Source: Duganella sp. OV510 (GTDB taxonomy: Bacteria > Pseudomonadota > Gammaproteobacteria > Burkholderiales > Burkholderiaceae_D). Taken from it: a DNA stretch of 64,000 nucleotides. Made by a program: the position numbers and the translations under genes. The notes beneath the pieces are model-generated. The model had not been told where the DNA came from and made no database searches. It was given only the letters and a program-made list of their open reading frames with translations. Positions 44,563 to 53,558 of this stretch are shown piece by piece (positions within the stretch are counted from its first letter, which is position 1; each line of letters starts with the position of its first letter). Where the stretch lies: positions 1,364,001 to 1,428,000 of the forward strand of contig NZ_FNEQ01000001.1 in assembly GCF_900100205.1 (NCBI RefSeq). Reading direction: 5' to 3'.

Positions 44563-45702
44563 ATGAGTGCTGAGCTGCCCTTCCTTCCCTTCTCCCGTCC
44601 GACGATAGACGAAGCCACCATTGCCGCCGTCAGCGACGTGCTGCGCTCCGGCTGGATCACTAGCGGACCGAAAGTCGCAGCGTTTGAAGCGCAGATGTCG
44701 GCGTACTTCGGCGGCCGCCCGGTGCGCACCTTCAACTCCGGCACCTGCACCATGGAGATCGCGCTGCGCATCGCCGGCATCGGTCCCGGCGATGAAGTCA
44801 TCACCACGCCGATTTCCTGGGTCGCCACCGCCAATGTCATCGTCGAAGTGGGCGCCACGCCGGTGTTTGCCGACATCGATCCGCTGACCCGCAATATCGA
44901 CCTCGATAAGCTGGAAGCCGCAATCACGCCACGTACCAGGGCCATCATCCCGGTCTACCTGTCCGGCCTGCCGGTGGACATGGACCGCCTGTACGCGATC
45001 GCGCGCAAACACAATCTGCGCGTGGTGGAAGACGCCGCGCAAGCTTTCGGCGCCGAATGGCAGGGCAAGCGCATCGGCGCCTTTGGCGACTTCGTCTCGT
45101 TCAGCTTCCAGGCCAACAAGAATCTCACCACCGGCGAAGGCGGCGCGCTGGTGCTGAACAACCTGGAAGAAGCCAAACTGGCGGAAAAATACCGCCTGCA
45201 AGGCGTGACCCGCAGCGGCGTTGACGGGATCGATGTCGACGTCCTTGGCGGCAAATACAATATGAGCGACATCATGGCCGCCATCGGCCTTGGCCAGTTC
45301 GCCAACGTGGAAAAAATCACTGCGCACCGCCGTGCGCTGGCACGCCGCTATTACGAAGCCTTCGGCCCGGACTTCGAAGCGCAGACCGGCGCCCAGTTGC
45401 CGCTGCAAGCTTTCGACTCTAGCAACTACCACCTGTTCCAGATCATCCTGCCGGACTGCGGCCCGGCCACACGCGCCGACTTCATGCGCGCCATGCAGGA
45501 GCGTTTCAATATCGGCACCGGCTACCATTACGCACCGATCCATTTGTTCACCCTGTACCGCGAGCGCGGCTTCAAGGAAGGCATGTTCCCGATCGCCGAA
45601 AAGATCGGCCGCCTGACCGTGACGCTGCCGATGTTCTATGCCATGACCACGGCCGATGTCGACCGTGCTGTCGCAGCCGTGAAAGCGATCCTGACCAAAT
45701 GA
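44563..45702 (+). CDS. arnB: UDP-Ara4O aminotransferase (ArnB)
   Basis: PLP enzyme of 379 aa in the DegT/DnrJ/EryC1 family, placing an amino group on UDP-4-keto-pentose using glutamate. The cofactor Lys186 is in SFSFQANKNLTTGEGGALV, the Asp ring contact is in VVEDAAQAFGAEW, and LPFSRPTIDEATIAAVSDVLRSGWITSGPKV is the standard N-terminus. It ends in a four-base overlap (ATGA) with arnC. The length matches E. coli ArnB (379-385 aa). Confidence 0.95.
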   Translation: MSAELPFLPFSRPTIDEATIAAVSDVLRSGWITSGPKVAAFEAQMSAYFGGRPVRTFNSGTCTMEIALRIAGIGPGDEVITTPISWVATANVIVEVGATPVFADIDPLTRNIDLDKLEAAITPRTRAIIPVYLSGLPVDMDRLYAIARKHNLRVVEDAAQAFGAEWQGKRIGAFGDFVSFSFQANKNLTTGEGGALVLNNLEEAKLAEKYRLQGVTRSGVDGIDVDVLGGKYNMSDIMAAIGLGQFANVEKITAHRRALARRYYEAFGPDFEAQTGAQLPLQAFDSSNYHLFQIILPDCGPATRADFMRAMQERFNIGTGYHYAPIHLFTLYRERGFKEGMFPIAEKIGRLTVTLPMFYAMTTADVDRAVAAVKAILTK

Positions 45703-46718
45703 CCGACATGACTCTCGCCAATCTGAAGCCGGAAATCTCGGTGGTGATCCCGGTGTACAACGAGCAGGCCGGCCTGCCGGTGCTGTTCGCGCGCCTGTAT
45801 CCGGCGCTCGACAAGCTGGGCGCCAGCTACGAGATCGTGTTCGTCAACGACGGCAGCCGCGACAACTCGGTGGCTATCCTGGCCGAGCAATTCCGCAAGC
45901 GTCCCGACGTCACCCGCGTGGTGCTCTTCAACGGCAACTACGGCCAGCACATGGCGATCCTGGCCGGCTTTGAAGCGGCGCGCGGCGAGATCATGATCAC
46001 GCTCGACGCCGACCTGCAAAATCCGCCGGAAGAAATCGGCAACCTGGTGGCCAAGATGCGCGAGGGCTACGACTACGTTGGTTCAATCCGCCGCAAGCGC
46101 CAGGATTCTGCTTGGCGCACCTGGGCCTCCAAGGCCATGAATGGCCTGCGCGAGCGCATCACCAACATCAAGATCACCGACCAGGGCAATATGCTGCGCG
46201 CCTACGGCCGCAACGTGGTGGACCTGATGAACCAGTGCTGCGAGGTGAATACCTTCGTGCCGGCGCTGGCCTACCGCTTTGCCCGCAACCCGACCGAAAT
46301 CATCGTCGAACACGAGGAACGCGCGGCCGGTGAATCGAAGTACTCCTTGTACAGCCTGATCCGCCTGAATTTCGACCTGATCACCGGCTTTTCGCTGATC
46401 CCGCTGCAGTTCTACTCGATGCTGGGCATGGCGATGTCCTTCTTCTCCGCCATCATGGTGGTGGTGCTGGCGTATCGCCGGCTGGTGGTAGGCGTCGAGG
46501 CGGACGGCGTGTTCACGCTGTTTGCCGTGGCCTTCTTCTTCATGGGCGTGATCCTGTTCGGCATTGGCTTGCTGGGCGAGTATGTCGGCCGCATCTTCCA
46601 GCAGGTGCGTGCGCGGCCGCGCTACGTGGTGCAGACGATCCTGCAGCAAAAGCCGGTCGAGCTGGCGGAGCTGCCGATCGGTATCGAAAAACGCACCGTG
46701 GCGCGTCATCATGACTGA
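45699..46718 (+). CDS. arnC: Undecaprenyl-phosphate Ara4FN transferase (ArnC)
   Basis: Family 2 glycosyltransferase of 339 aa. ISVVIPVYNEQAGLPVLFARLYPAL, VFVNDGSRDNS and MITLDADLQNPPEEI (D-x-D site) form the catalytic domain; YRFARNPTEIIVEHEERAAGESKYSLYSLIRLNFDLITGFS leads into two C-terminal membrane helices (about 235-300). It links formyl-Ara4N to undecaprenyl phosphate at the cytosolic membrane face. It overlaps arnB by four bases and the formyltransferase gene by eight. Confidence 0.95.
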   Translation: MTDMTLANLKPEISVVIPVYNEQAGLPVLFARLYPALDKLGASYEIVFVNDGSRDNSVAILAEQFRKRPDVTRVVLFNGNYGQHMAILAGFEAARGEIMITLDADLQNPPEEIGNLVAKMREGYDYVGSIRRKRQDSAWRTWASKAMNGLRERITNIKITDQGNMLRAYGRNVVDLMNQCCEVNTFVPALAYRFARNPTEIIVEHEERAAGESKYSLYSLIRLNFDLITGFSLIPLQFYSMLGMAMSFFSAIMVVVLAYRRLVVGVEADGVFTLFAVAFFFMGVILFGIGLLGEYVGRIFQQVRARPRYVVQTILQQKPVELAELPIGIEKRTVARHHD

Positions 46719-47634
46719 GTTTGAAAGCCGCAAGCGGGCGGTGGTCTTCGCCTACCACAATGTCGGCGTGCGCTGCCTGAAGGTGCTGCTGGCCGGCGGC
46801 GTTGACGTCGCGCTGGTGGTCACGCATGAAGACAACGCCAGCGAGAACATCTGGTTCGAATCGGTGATCTCGTTGTGCCAGGCCGAAGGCATTCCCTACA
46901 TCACGCCCGCCGACGCGAAGTCGCCGGAACTGCTGGCGCAAGTGCTGGCGGCCAAACCTGACCTGATGTTCAGCTTCTACTATCGCCACATGCTGCCGGC
47001 CGCGTTGCTGGACGTGGCGCCCGCCTTCAATATGCATGGCTCGCTGCTGCCGGAATTCCGCGGCCGCGCGCCGGTCAACTGGGCGGTGCTGCACGGCGCC
47101 ACTGTCACCGGCGCCACGCTGCACGAAATGACCGTCAAGCCGGATGCTGGCGCCATCGTCGCGCAGATGGAAGTGCCGATCCTGCCGGACGACACCGCGC
47201 ACGAAGTCTTCGGCAAAGTGCAGGTGGCGGCCGAGCAGGCGCTGTGGCGCGTGCTGCCATCGCTGCTGGACGAGCGCGCGCCGCGACTGCACAACGACCT
47301 GACCCAGGGCGGCTACTTCGGTGGCCGCACGCCGGAAGACGGCCGCATCGACTGGCGCCAGCCGGCGCAGCAGGTCTACAATTTGCACAGGGCTGTTGCC
47401 CCTCCCTATCCAGGTGCGTTCACTGAGATTGACGGCGTACGCTATGTCATTCAGCGTGCGCGCCTGGCCGGCAATGTTGTCGGCCTCAGCCTGCCTGCCG
47501 GCCTGGCTGTGGTCGATGACCGTATCTTCGGTGTTTGTGGCGACGGCCGCATGCTGACGATTTCCTCGTTGACCGCCGATGGCATCGCCATCACCGCAGC
47601 ACAGTTGCAAGCACGCCTGGCTGCGGCGGCCTAA
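46711..47634 (+). CDS. UDP-Ara4N formyltransferase (ArnA N-terminal domain as a separate gene)
   Basis: Stand-alone formyltransferase of 307 aa, using 10-formyltetrahydrofolate. The catalytic trio is Asn107 and His109 in AFNMHGSLLPEFRGRAPVNWAVLHG and Asp145 in VKPDAGAIVAQ, in register with N102/H104/D140 of E. coli ArnA, offset by five. C-terminal OB-like domain about 215-300 (YNLHRAVAPPYPGAFTEIDG). In E. coli this is fused to the decarboxylase as one 660-aa protein; here the genes are separate with a 21-base gap. Start ATG 46711 overlaps arnC. Confidence 0.93.
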   Translation: MTEFESRKRAVVFAYHNVGVRCLKVLLAGGVDVALVVTHEDNASENIWFESVISLCQAEGIPYITPADAKSPELLAQVLAAKPDLMFSFYYRHMLPAALLDVAPAFNMHGSLLPEFRGRAPVNWAVLHGATVTGATLHEMTVKPDAGAIVAQMEVPILPDDTAHEVFGKVQVAAEQALWRVLPSLLDERAPRLHNDLTQGGYFGGRTPEDGRIDWRQPAQQVYNLHRAVAPPYPGAFTEIDGVRYVIQRARLAGNVVGLSLPAGLAVVDDRIFGVCGDGRMLTISSLTADGIAITAAQLQARLAAAA

Positions 47635-47655
47635 TCATCACCTGAAAAACTCATC

Positions 47656-48696
47656 ATGAAAAAAGTCCTCATCCTTGGCGTCAATGGCTTCATTGGCCAC
47701 CACCTGTCGAAACGCATCCTGGAAACCACTGACTGGCATGTCTACGGCATGGACATGAACAGCGACCGCATTCCCGAGCTGCTGGACCACCCGCGCATGC
47801 ACTTCTTCGAGGGCGACATCACCATCAACAAGGAGTGGGTCGAATACCACGTCAAGAAGTGCGACGTGATCCTGCCGCTGGTGGCCATCGCCACGCCATC
47901 GACCTATGTGAAAGCGCCGCTGCGCGTGTTCGAACTGGACTTTGAGGCCAACCTGCCCATCGTGCGCTCGGCCGCCAAGTACGGCAAGCACCTGGTGTTC
48001 CCGTCGACGTCGGAAGTGTATGGCATGTGCCATGACGACGAATTCGATCCAGAGAATTCGGAACTGATCTGCGGCCCGATCAACAAGCCACGCTGGATCT
48101 ACTCGAACGCCAAGCAGCTGATGGACCGCGTGATCTGGGGCTATGGCATGGAAGGCCTGAACTTCACGCTGTTCCGGCCATTTAACTGGATCGGCGCCGG
48201 CCTGGATTCGATCCACACGCCGAAGGAAGGCTCGTCGCGCGTGGTAACGCAGTTCTTCGGCCACATCGTCCGTGGCGAGAACATCTCGCTGGTCGACGGC
48301 GGCCATCAAAAGCGCGCCTTCACCGACATCGATGACGGCATCGATGCACTGATGAAGATCATCGATAACAAGGACGGCGCCGCCAGCGGCAAGATCTACA
48401 ACATCGGCAACCCGGTCAACAATTACTCGATCCGCGACCTGGCCGGCATGATGATGGAACTGGCCAGGGACTACCCTGAGTACGCGAGCGGCGCCGCGCA
48501 GGTGAAGATCGTCGAAACCACCTCCGGCGCCTACTACGGCGCCGGCTACCAGGATGTGCAGAACCGCGTGCCGAAGATCACCAACACGTGTGAAGAACTG
48601 GACTGGAAGCCATCCACCAGCATGGCCGACGCGCTGAAGAAAATCTTCGACGCCTACCGCAGCCAGGTAGCCGCCGCTCACGCGCTGATGGACTGA
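47656..48696 (+). CDS. UDP-glucuronate oxidative decarboxylase (ArnA C-terminal domain as a separate gene)
   Basis: Extended short-chain dehydrogenase of 346 aa making UDP-4-keto-pentose from UDP-glucuronate with NAD+. VLILGVNGFIGHHLSKRIL binds NAD; VFPSTSEVYGMC has the Ser-Glu pair needed for decarboxylation, RWIYSNAKQLMDR the Y-x3-K, and YQDVQNRVPKI the active-site Arg region. It corresponds to residues about 315-660 of E. coli ArnA. It lies 7 bases before arnD, with a small tandem repeat (GATGGACT twice) at its 3' end. Confidence 0.94.
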   Translation: MKKVLILGVNGFIGHHLSKRILETTDWHVYGMDMNSDRIPELLDHPRMHFFEGDITINKEWVEYHVKKCDVILPLVAIATPSTYVKAPLRVFELDFEANLPIVRSAAKYGKHLVFPSTSEVYGMCHDDEFDPENSELICGPINKPRWIYSNAKQLMDRVIWGYGMEGLNFTLFRPFNWIGAGLDSIHTPKEGSSRVVTQFFGHIVRGENISLVDGGHQKRAFTDIDDGIDALMKIIDNKDGAASGKIYNIGNPVNNYSIRDLAGMMMELARDYPEYASGAAQVKIVETTSGAYYGAGYQDVQNRVPKITNTCEELDWKPSTSMADALKKIFDAYRSQVAAAHALMD

Positions 48697-48703
48697 TGGA
48701 CTG

Positions 48704-49666
48704 ATGACGACCCGACCCTTGATGGTGTTGAAGATCGATGTCGACACCTGGCGTGGCACCCGTGAAGGCGTTCCCAACCTGGTGCGCATGCTGAAGGCAC
48801 GCCAGGCTGGCGCCACCTTTTTGTTCTCGCTTGGCCCGGACCACACCGGCTGGGCGCTGCGCCGCGCCTTGCGCCCCGGCTTCTTCAACAAGGTGTCGCG
48901 CACCTCGGTGGTCGAACACTACGGCCTCAAGACACTGATGTATGGCGTGCTGCTGCCCGGCCCGGACATCGGCAAGGATTGCGCGACCGAGATGCGCGCC
49001 GTGCAGGACGCCGGCTTCGAATGCGGTATCCATACCTGGGACCACGTGCTGTGGCAGGACAATGTGGCCAAGCGCGACGCCGCCTGGTCGGCCAGCATGA
49101 TGCGCAAGGCGGCCGCCCGCTACACGCAAATCTTCGGCGTGGCGCCGCGTACGCACGGCGCCGCCGGCTGGCAGATGAACAATGGCGCCTTCCATGAACA
49201 CGACGACGCCGGCTACGCCTATGCGTCCGACGGCCGCTGCGTGCTCAAACCCGACGGCACGCTGGCCAACCCGGCCGACGGCCCGCATCTGCTGTCCGAC
49301 GGCAAGCAGGTGCTGAAGCACATCCAGATGCCCACCACGCTGCCCACGCTGGATGAACTTTTAGGCTGCGAAATCAACGGCTTAACCATCAGCACCGCGA
49401 ATATCGCTGCTTTCCTGCTGAAATTGACCGAGGGCGCCACGCGCGACCACGTTTATACTTTGCATGCAGAGCTTGAAGGACAGAAACTTGCCCCCATATT
49501 TGAGCAGCTATTGGCAGGATGGCAAGCGCAGGGATACCGACTGGCGTCCATGGCTGACTACTATCAGAAGATACGAACCCTGCCGATGCCGGTTTGCCCC
49601 ATCACCTGGGGCGAATTGCCGGGACGCTCGGGCCAGCTGATCATTCAAGGTGCTGCCCAAGCTTAG
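48704..49666 (+). CDS. arnD: Undecaprenyl-P-Ara4FN deformylase (ArnD)
   Basis: NodB-fold deformylase of 320 aa. LMVLKIDVDTWRGTREGVPNLVRML is the ArnD N-terminus with the catalytic/metal Asp in VDVDT-like KIDVDT; ECGIHTWDHVLWQD supplies the H-x3-H metal site (HTWDH); GWQMNNGAFHEHDDAGYAYASDGRC follows as in ArnD. It removes the formyl group before the lipid is flipped. It is the last arn gene; no pmrAB-like regulator pair is visible nearby. Confidence 0.94.
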   Translation: MTTRPLMVLKIDVDTWRGTREGVPNLVRMLKARQAGATFLFSLGPDHTGWALRRALRPGFFNKVSRTSVVEHYGLKTLMYGVLLPGPDIGKDCATEMRAVQDAGFECGIHTWDHVLWQDNVAKRDAAWSASMMRKAAARYTQIFGVAPRTHGAAGWQMNNGAFHEHDDAGYAYASDGRCVLKPDGTLANPADGPHLLSDGKQVLKHIQMPTTLPTLDELLGCEINGLTISTANIAAFLLKLTEGATRDHVYTLHAELEGQKLAPIFEQLLAGWQAQGYRLASMADYYQKIRTLPMPVCPITWGELPGRSGQLIIQGAAQA

Positions 49667-49687
49667 TAACCCTCTTAGGAGACGCCT

Positions 49688-50143
49688 GTGGCTGATGTAG
49701 TAACCGATTTCTCCGCGCCGATGACCAGCGGCCAGACCTTCCAGTTGTCCGGCCGCCCGGCGCGTTATACCGTGCTGTTCTTCTATCCGAAGGACAACAC
49801 CCCAGGCTGCACCACTGAAAACGTGGCCTTCCGCGACCTGCATGAACAATTCCAGGCAGCCGGGACCGAAATCTACGGCATCAGCCGTGATTCGCTGCGC
49901 TCGCACGAAGGCTTCCGCGCCAAGCTGGGCCTGCCGTTTGAACTGATTTCCGATCCGGAAGAGCAAGTCTGCGAACAGTTCGGTGTCATGAAGATGAAGC
50001 AAATGTACGGTAAGACTGTCCGTGGCATCGAGCGCAGTACGTTTGTGATTGACGCTAACGGCCAATTGGTGAAAGAATGGAGAGGCGTGAAGGTAGCCGG
50101 TCACGTCGATGAAGTGCTGGAATTTGTAGCGCGTCAGGCCTGA
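49688..50143 (+). CDS. bcp: Thiol peroxidase of the BCP/PrxQ family
   Basis: Cytoplasmic peroxiredoxin of 151 aa. The peroxidatic Cys41 is in FFYPKDNTPGCTTENVAFRD. The resolving Cys usual five residues later is replaced by Val46; the only other Cys is Cys95 (EEQVCEQFGV), equal in place to E. coli Cys99. It may therefore use an external thiol or an atypical disulfide. GTG start at 49688 with AGGAG upstream. It follows arnD by 21 bases and may be read through from the arn operon. Confidence 0.92.
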   Translation: MADVVTDFSAPMTSGQTFQLSGRPARYTVLFFYPKDNTPGCTTENVAFRDLHEQFQAAGTEIYGISRDSLRSHEGFRAKLGLPFELISDPEEQVCEQFGVMKMKQMYGKTVRGIERSTFVIDANGQLVKEWRGVKVAGHVDEVLEFVARQA

Positions 50144-50254
50144 GTTATCAGGATCGTTGTTGGGACGCGTTGCAGCTTCCAGTTTGCTCAACCGTATCAG
50201 AACCGAGCGTATCCAGTTATTTTGAGTCAGTACTGTAATTCTTCCCACCCTACA

Positions 50255-50274
50255 TGGTGGCCAGCCGGCCACCA
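50255..50274. repeat. Perfect 8-bp inverted repeat upstream of phoH
   Basis: TGGTGGCC-AGCC-GGCCACCA lies in the 259-base gap between bcp and the PhoH gene. No T run follows, so it is not a usual terminator; it could be a leader structure or an operator. Nothing else was recognised in this gap. Confidence 0.5.
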
Positions 50275-50402
50275 CGCGGTACTTTCACCGGGCCGGATGA
50301 GCGCCCGTCGGCAGTCTACTTTTCCCTTTTACCCAGCATCCACCCCATCGGGACGTTTTCCTGTGGGCGGATTCCTCCAGATATCTTTCGATTGAGATCC
50401 TG

Positions 50403-52211
50403 ATGCCACTGCCAAAAATACCAAGTAAGCCAGCGACTATACTGTTGGCAAAAGATTACCCCAAGGCCAGCGGCCGCGTGACGCCTGCCCTCGCGGCAGT
50501 CGCCGACATCGCGCCGGAGCCTGCACCAGCGCCGAAGAAGGCGGCGACCGTCAAAGCCGTACCACCTGCAAAAAAACCAGCCGTGGCCAAGACGCCGGCC
50601 GCCGGCAAATCCAAAGCCGTGGCTGCCGTGCTGAAGGCCGCGCCGGCCGTGCTGCAAGCCGCCGCCGAAGCGGTCGAGGCCAAGGGCAAGCCTTCGCCGC
50701 GTGGCAAGGTCACGCCGATCGTGGCCGAAGCGCCGCACCCGGCCAAGCACAAGAACAATGAAGTGGCGATCAAGTCGTCCACCAGCCGCAATGCCGACCA
50801 GACCGGCACCACCAAGATGTTCGTGCTGGACACCAACGTGCTGATGCACGATCCATCGTCGCTGTTCCGTTTTGAAGAGCACGATGTCTACCTGCCGATG
50901 ATGACGCTGGAAGAACTGGACAACCACAAGAAAGGCATGACCGAAGTGGCGCGCAATGCACGCCAGGTGTCGCGCACGCTGGACGCGCTGGTCTCCAACA
51001 CCGACGACGACGCCATCGAAAATGGCATCCCGCTGTCCAAGCTGGGCAACAAGGACGCCAAGGGCCGCCTGTACTTCCAGACCCGTCTGCAAACGGCCGA
51101 GCTGCCGGTTGGCCTGCCATCGGGCAAGGCCGACAACCAGATCCTGTCGGTAGTGCGTTCGCTGGAAGCCGAGCAAGCCGGCCGCGCCATCGTGCTGGTG
51201 TCGAAAGACATCAATATGCGCATCAAGGCGCGCGCGCTGGGCCTGCCGGCCGAGGACTACTTCAACGACCACGTGCTGGAAGACACCGACCTGCTGTACT
51301 CGGGCATCGTCCAGCTGCCGGACGATTTCTGGAACAGGCACGGCAAGGATCTGGAGTCCTGGCAGGAGAACAAGAACGGCCAGAGCGCCACGTTCTACCG
51401 CGTCACCGGCCCGTTCGTGCCGTCGATGCTGGTCAACCAGTTCGTGTTCCTGGAGCCGAAGAATGGCGAAGCGCCGTTCTATGGCCAGGTCAAGCAGATC
51501 AACGGCAAGACCGCCGTGCTGCAAACCCTGCGTGACTTCAGCCACAACAAGAACAATGTCTGGGGCGTGACCGCGCGCAATCGCGAGCAGAACTTCGCGC
51601 TGAATCTGCTGATGAATCCGGAATGCGACTTCGTCACGCTGCTCGGCCAGGCTGGTACGGGCAAAACCCTGCTGGCACTGGCAGCCGGCCTGGCGCAAGT
51701 GCTGGAAACCAAGCTCTACAACGAAATCATCGTCACCCGCGTGACGGTGCCGGTCGGTGAAGACATCGGTTTCCTGCCGGGCACCGAGGAAGAGAAGATG
51801 TCGCCATGGATGGGCGCCTTCGACGACAACCTTGAAGTGCTGAACAAGTCCGATTCGGATGGCGGCGAGTGGGGCCGTGCGGCAACGCAGGACCTGATCC
51901 GTTCGCGCATCAAGATCAAGTCGCTGAACTTCATGCGTGGCCGTACCTTCGTCAACAAGTTCCTGATCATCGACGAAGCGCAGAATCTGACGCCGAAGCA
52001 AGTGAAGACGCTGGTGACGCGTGCCGGTCCGGGCACCAAGATCATCTGCCTGGGCAATATCGCGCAGATCGACACGCCATACCTGACTGAAGGTTCGAGC
52101 GGCCTGACCTATGTGGTCGACCGCTTCAAGGGCTGGTCGCACAGTGGCCACGTCACACTGGCGCGCGGCGAACGCTCGCGCCTGGCGGATCACGCCAGCG
52201 AAGTGCTGTAA
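50403..52211 (+). CDS. PhoH-family PIN-ATPase
   Basis: Protein of 602 aa with three parts. Residues about 20-135 are a disordered Ala/Pro/Lys-rich extension (PAPAPKKAATVKAVPPAKKP). A PIN nuclease-like domain follows (about 138-280: MFVLDTNVLMHDPSSLFRFEEHDVYLPMMTLEELDNHKKG). The PhoH ATPase (about 385-595) has Walker A LLGQAGTGKTLLAL and Walker B FLIIDEAQNLTPKQVKTLVTRAGPGTKIICLGN. PIN-PhoH proteins (PhoH2 type) act as RNA helicase/RNases in some bacteria. It is expressed alone and ends at a hairpin and terminator. Confidence 0.92.
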   Translation: MPLPKIPSKPATILLAKDYPKASGRVTPALAAVADIAPEPAPAPKKAATVKAVPPAKKPAVAKTPAAGKSKAVAAVLKAAPAVLQAAAEAVEAKGKPSPRGKVTPIVAEAPHPAKHKNNEVAIKSSTSRNADQTGTTKMFVLDTNVLMHDPSSLFRFEEHDVYLPMMTLEELDNHKKGMTEVARNARQVSRTLDALVSNTDDDAIENGIPLSKLGNKDAKGRLYFQTRLQTAELPVGLPSGKADNQILSVVRSLEAEQAGRAIVLVSKDINMRIKARALGLPAEDYFNDHVLEDTDLLYSGIVQLPDDFWNRHGKDLESWQENKNGQSATFYRVTGPFVPSMLVNQFVFLEPKNGEAPFYGQVKQINGKTAVLQTLRDFSHNKNNVWGVTARNREQNFALNLLMNPECDFVTLLGQAGTGKTLLALAAGLAQVLETKLYNEIIVTRVTVPVGEDIGFLPGTEEEKMSPWMGAFDDNLEVLNKSDSDGGEWGRAATQDLIRSRIKIKSLNFMRGRTFVNKFLIIDEAQNLTPKQVKTLVTRAGPGTKIICLGNIAQIDTPYLTEGSSGLTYVVDRFKGWSHSGHVTLARGERSRLADHASEVL

Positions 52212-52216
52212 AAATT

Positions 52217-52235
52217 CGGGGTCAGTGCTGACCCG
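52217..52235 (+). repeat. Short palindrome after phoH
   Basis: GGGTCAG-TG-CTGACCC lies 6 bases after the phoH stop and is followed by a T-rich stretch (TTGTTTTT). It resembles GGGGTCAG-type palindromes that recur between genes in this bacterial family (recalled, not checked). Confidence 0.5.
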
Positions 52236-52245
52236 ATTGTTTTTG

Positions 52246-52280
52246 GCCCCGCCCGCAGCAATGCCGGCGGGGCTTTTTCT
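52246..52280 (+). terminator. Rho-independent terminator after phoH
   Basis: GCCCCGCC (52246-52253) pairs with GGCGGGGC (52266-52273) around a 12-base loop, followed by a T-rich run. It abuts the convergent PEP-CTERM gene. Confidence 0.85.
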
Positions 52281-52282
52281 TT

Positions 52283-52930
52283 TTACGCTACCTGTTTGCT
52301 GCGGCGACGGCGCGCGGCCACGCCCACCAAGCCCAGGCCGCCCAGCATCATGGCGTAGGTTTCCGGCTCAGGCACGGCGGCGGTCAGTTGCAGCGTGTTG
52401 GCGCTGAAGCTCTGGAAGGCGCCGCCGTTGGCAGAGAACTGCACCTGCTGGCCGCCATCGCAGCAGCCTTCCAGGCCGTAGATGGTCAGCGTGTGATTGC
52501 CGGCCGATAGCGCCTGGTTGTTCACCGTGAACACCGAATTGGTGTTGTCGTAGCTGTGCGCCCACCACATATCGTTGGTTTTCAGATCGACCGCCTGGCC
52601 GTCGAGGAACACCGCACCGCCATTGCCGAAATCGACGCCGGCACGGAAGGAATACGTGCCGCTGTTGGCCAGCCCAAAGTCGATGCTCGACTTGAAGGCG
52701 ATGTTGCTGGCGCCGGCGCCGAACAGCGACTGGTTGGAAACGATGTCATAGTTGCTCAACACTGTGCTCTGCGTCGAATTGGCAACAGCCGCATTCACCA
52801 CGTCGCGGTAAGCGGTGGCACTGGATTGAACGCCGGCGTCGGAAAAACCGGTCTGGAAAGTGATGACGGCAGCCTGGGAGGTGCCATAGGCCATAGCAAC
52901 GGCAAGTGCAGCAAGTTTAGCGAATTTCAT
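52283..52930 (-). CDS. PEP-CTERM sorted exported protein
   Basis: Secreted protein of 215 aa with signal peptide MKFAKLAALAVAMAYGTSQAA. The C-terminus VPEPETYAMMLGGLGLVGVAARRRRSKQVA is a full PEP-CTERM sorting signal: Pro-Glu-Pro, one membrane helix and a basic tail, cut by exosortase/EpsH-type enzymes. The body is beta-rich and contains YGLEGCCDGGQQVQFSANGG, the C-C-x-G trait of a known PEP-CTERM subfamily. Its role is unknown; such proteins go to the cell surface or exopolysaccharide. No exosortase gene is in the window. Confidence 0.9.
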   Translation of the reverse strand: MKFAKLAALAVAMAYGTSQAAVITFQTGFSDAGVQSSATAYRDVVNAAVANSTQSTVLSNYDIVSNQSLFGAGASNIAFKSSIDFGLANSGTYSFRAGVDFGNGGAVFLDGQAVDLKTNDMWWAHSYDNTNSVFTVNNQALSAGNHTLTIYGLEGCCDGGQQVQFSANGGAFQSFSANTLQLTAAVPEPETYAMMLGGLGLVGVAARRRRSKQVA

Positions 52931-53188
52931 GATGATCCCCGTGTGGTTTAGGTAAATAAAGCGTGGCGCTTGACCAGGTACGGGGATAGGGGACCGTGGC
53001 TTTGTGTATTACTACACTGACATTTTAGATGCATTAAAGCATGTTCTCAATGTTATCTGAGGCAATTCTCGATGTCAATCACTCAAAGCAAGGAACAGCT
53101 TGGCAAAAGCTCTTCTCAGAAAGTGCTTGAAACCGGTGGCAAGCTGTATGACACTAGACACTCAAGTCATTGATGTTGGCCAGATATC

Positions 53189-53476
53189 ATGGACATACCT
53201 ATCCTGATCCAGCGGACGATAGGCGCCCAAAAATACGGCGTCACGGTACCTGATATGCCTGGCTGCGTTACAACAGGCGAGACAGTCGACAAAGCCCTGA
53301 GCAACGCCACCAAGGCGATCTACGGTCACGTCGGCCAGTTGATCGAGCAAGGCCGCCCCTTCGAAATCAAACCCTCCGAAGTCGAAACCCTGCTGCAAGA
53401 GCCCAGTTACGTGGGCGGCATCTGGGCGCTGATCAGCCTCGATCTGGCGCGGCTGGACGATCCGCCGGTGGGCTGA
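53189..53476 (+). CDS. HicB-like antitoxin-type protein without visible toxin
   Basis: Protein of 95 aa, MDIPILIQRTIGAQKYGVTVPDMPGCVTTGETVDKALSNATKAIYGHVGQLIEQG. The strand-strand-helix start with VPDMPGC and A-x-x-x-A-helix is the HicB partial RNase H fold. The usual DNA-binding tail is not obvious. No HicA-like gene (small, with the conserved His) is found upstream or downstream. The 258-base gap to the PEP-CTERM gene holds only a 33-codon frame (53072-53173) with no family match. It may be an orphan antitoxin or a non-TA relative. Confidence 0.75.
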   Translation: MDIPILIQRTIGAQKYGVTVPDMPGCVTTGETVDKALSNATKAIYGHVGQLIEQGRPFEIKPSEVETLLQEPSYVGGIWALISLDLARLDDPPVG

Positions 53477-53558
53477 GGCGCAACCGGAAAATTCGCTTGA
53501 CCTTACTACTGCTGGAAGGATTAGAGTACAGGGATCGAAACTGTTCCGGGAGTACGCA

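Noticed and set aside
50316..52193. 625-aa open frame opposite phoH
   Set aside because: Antisense shadow; the PIN and PhoH motifs on the plus strand decide the strand.
53072..53173. 33-codon frame before the HicB-like gene as a HicA toxin
   Set aside because: No HicA features (no conserved His region or double-stranded-RNA-binding-like fold) and no clear ribosome site.
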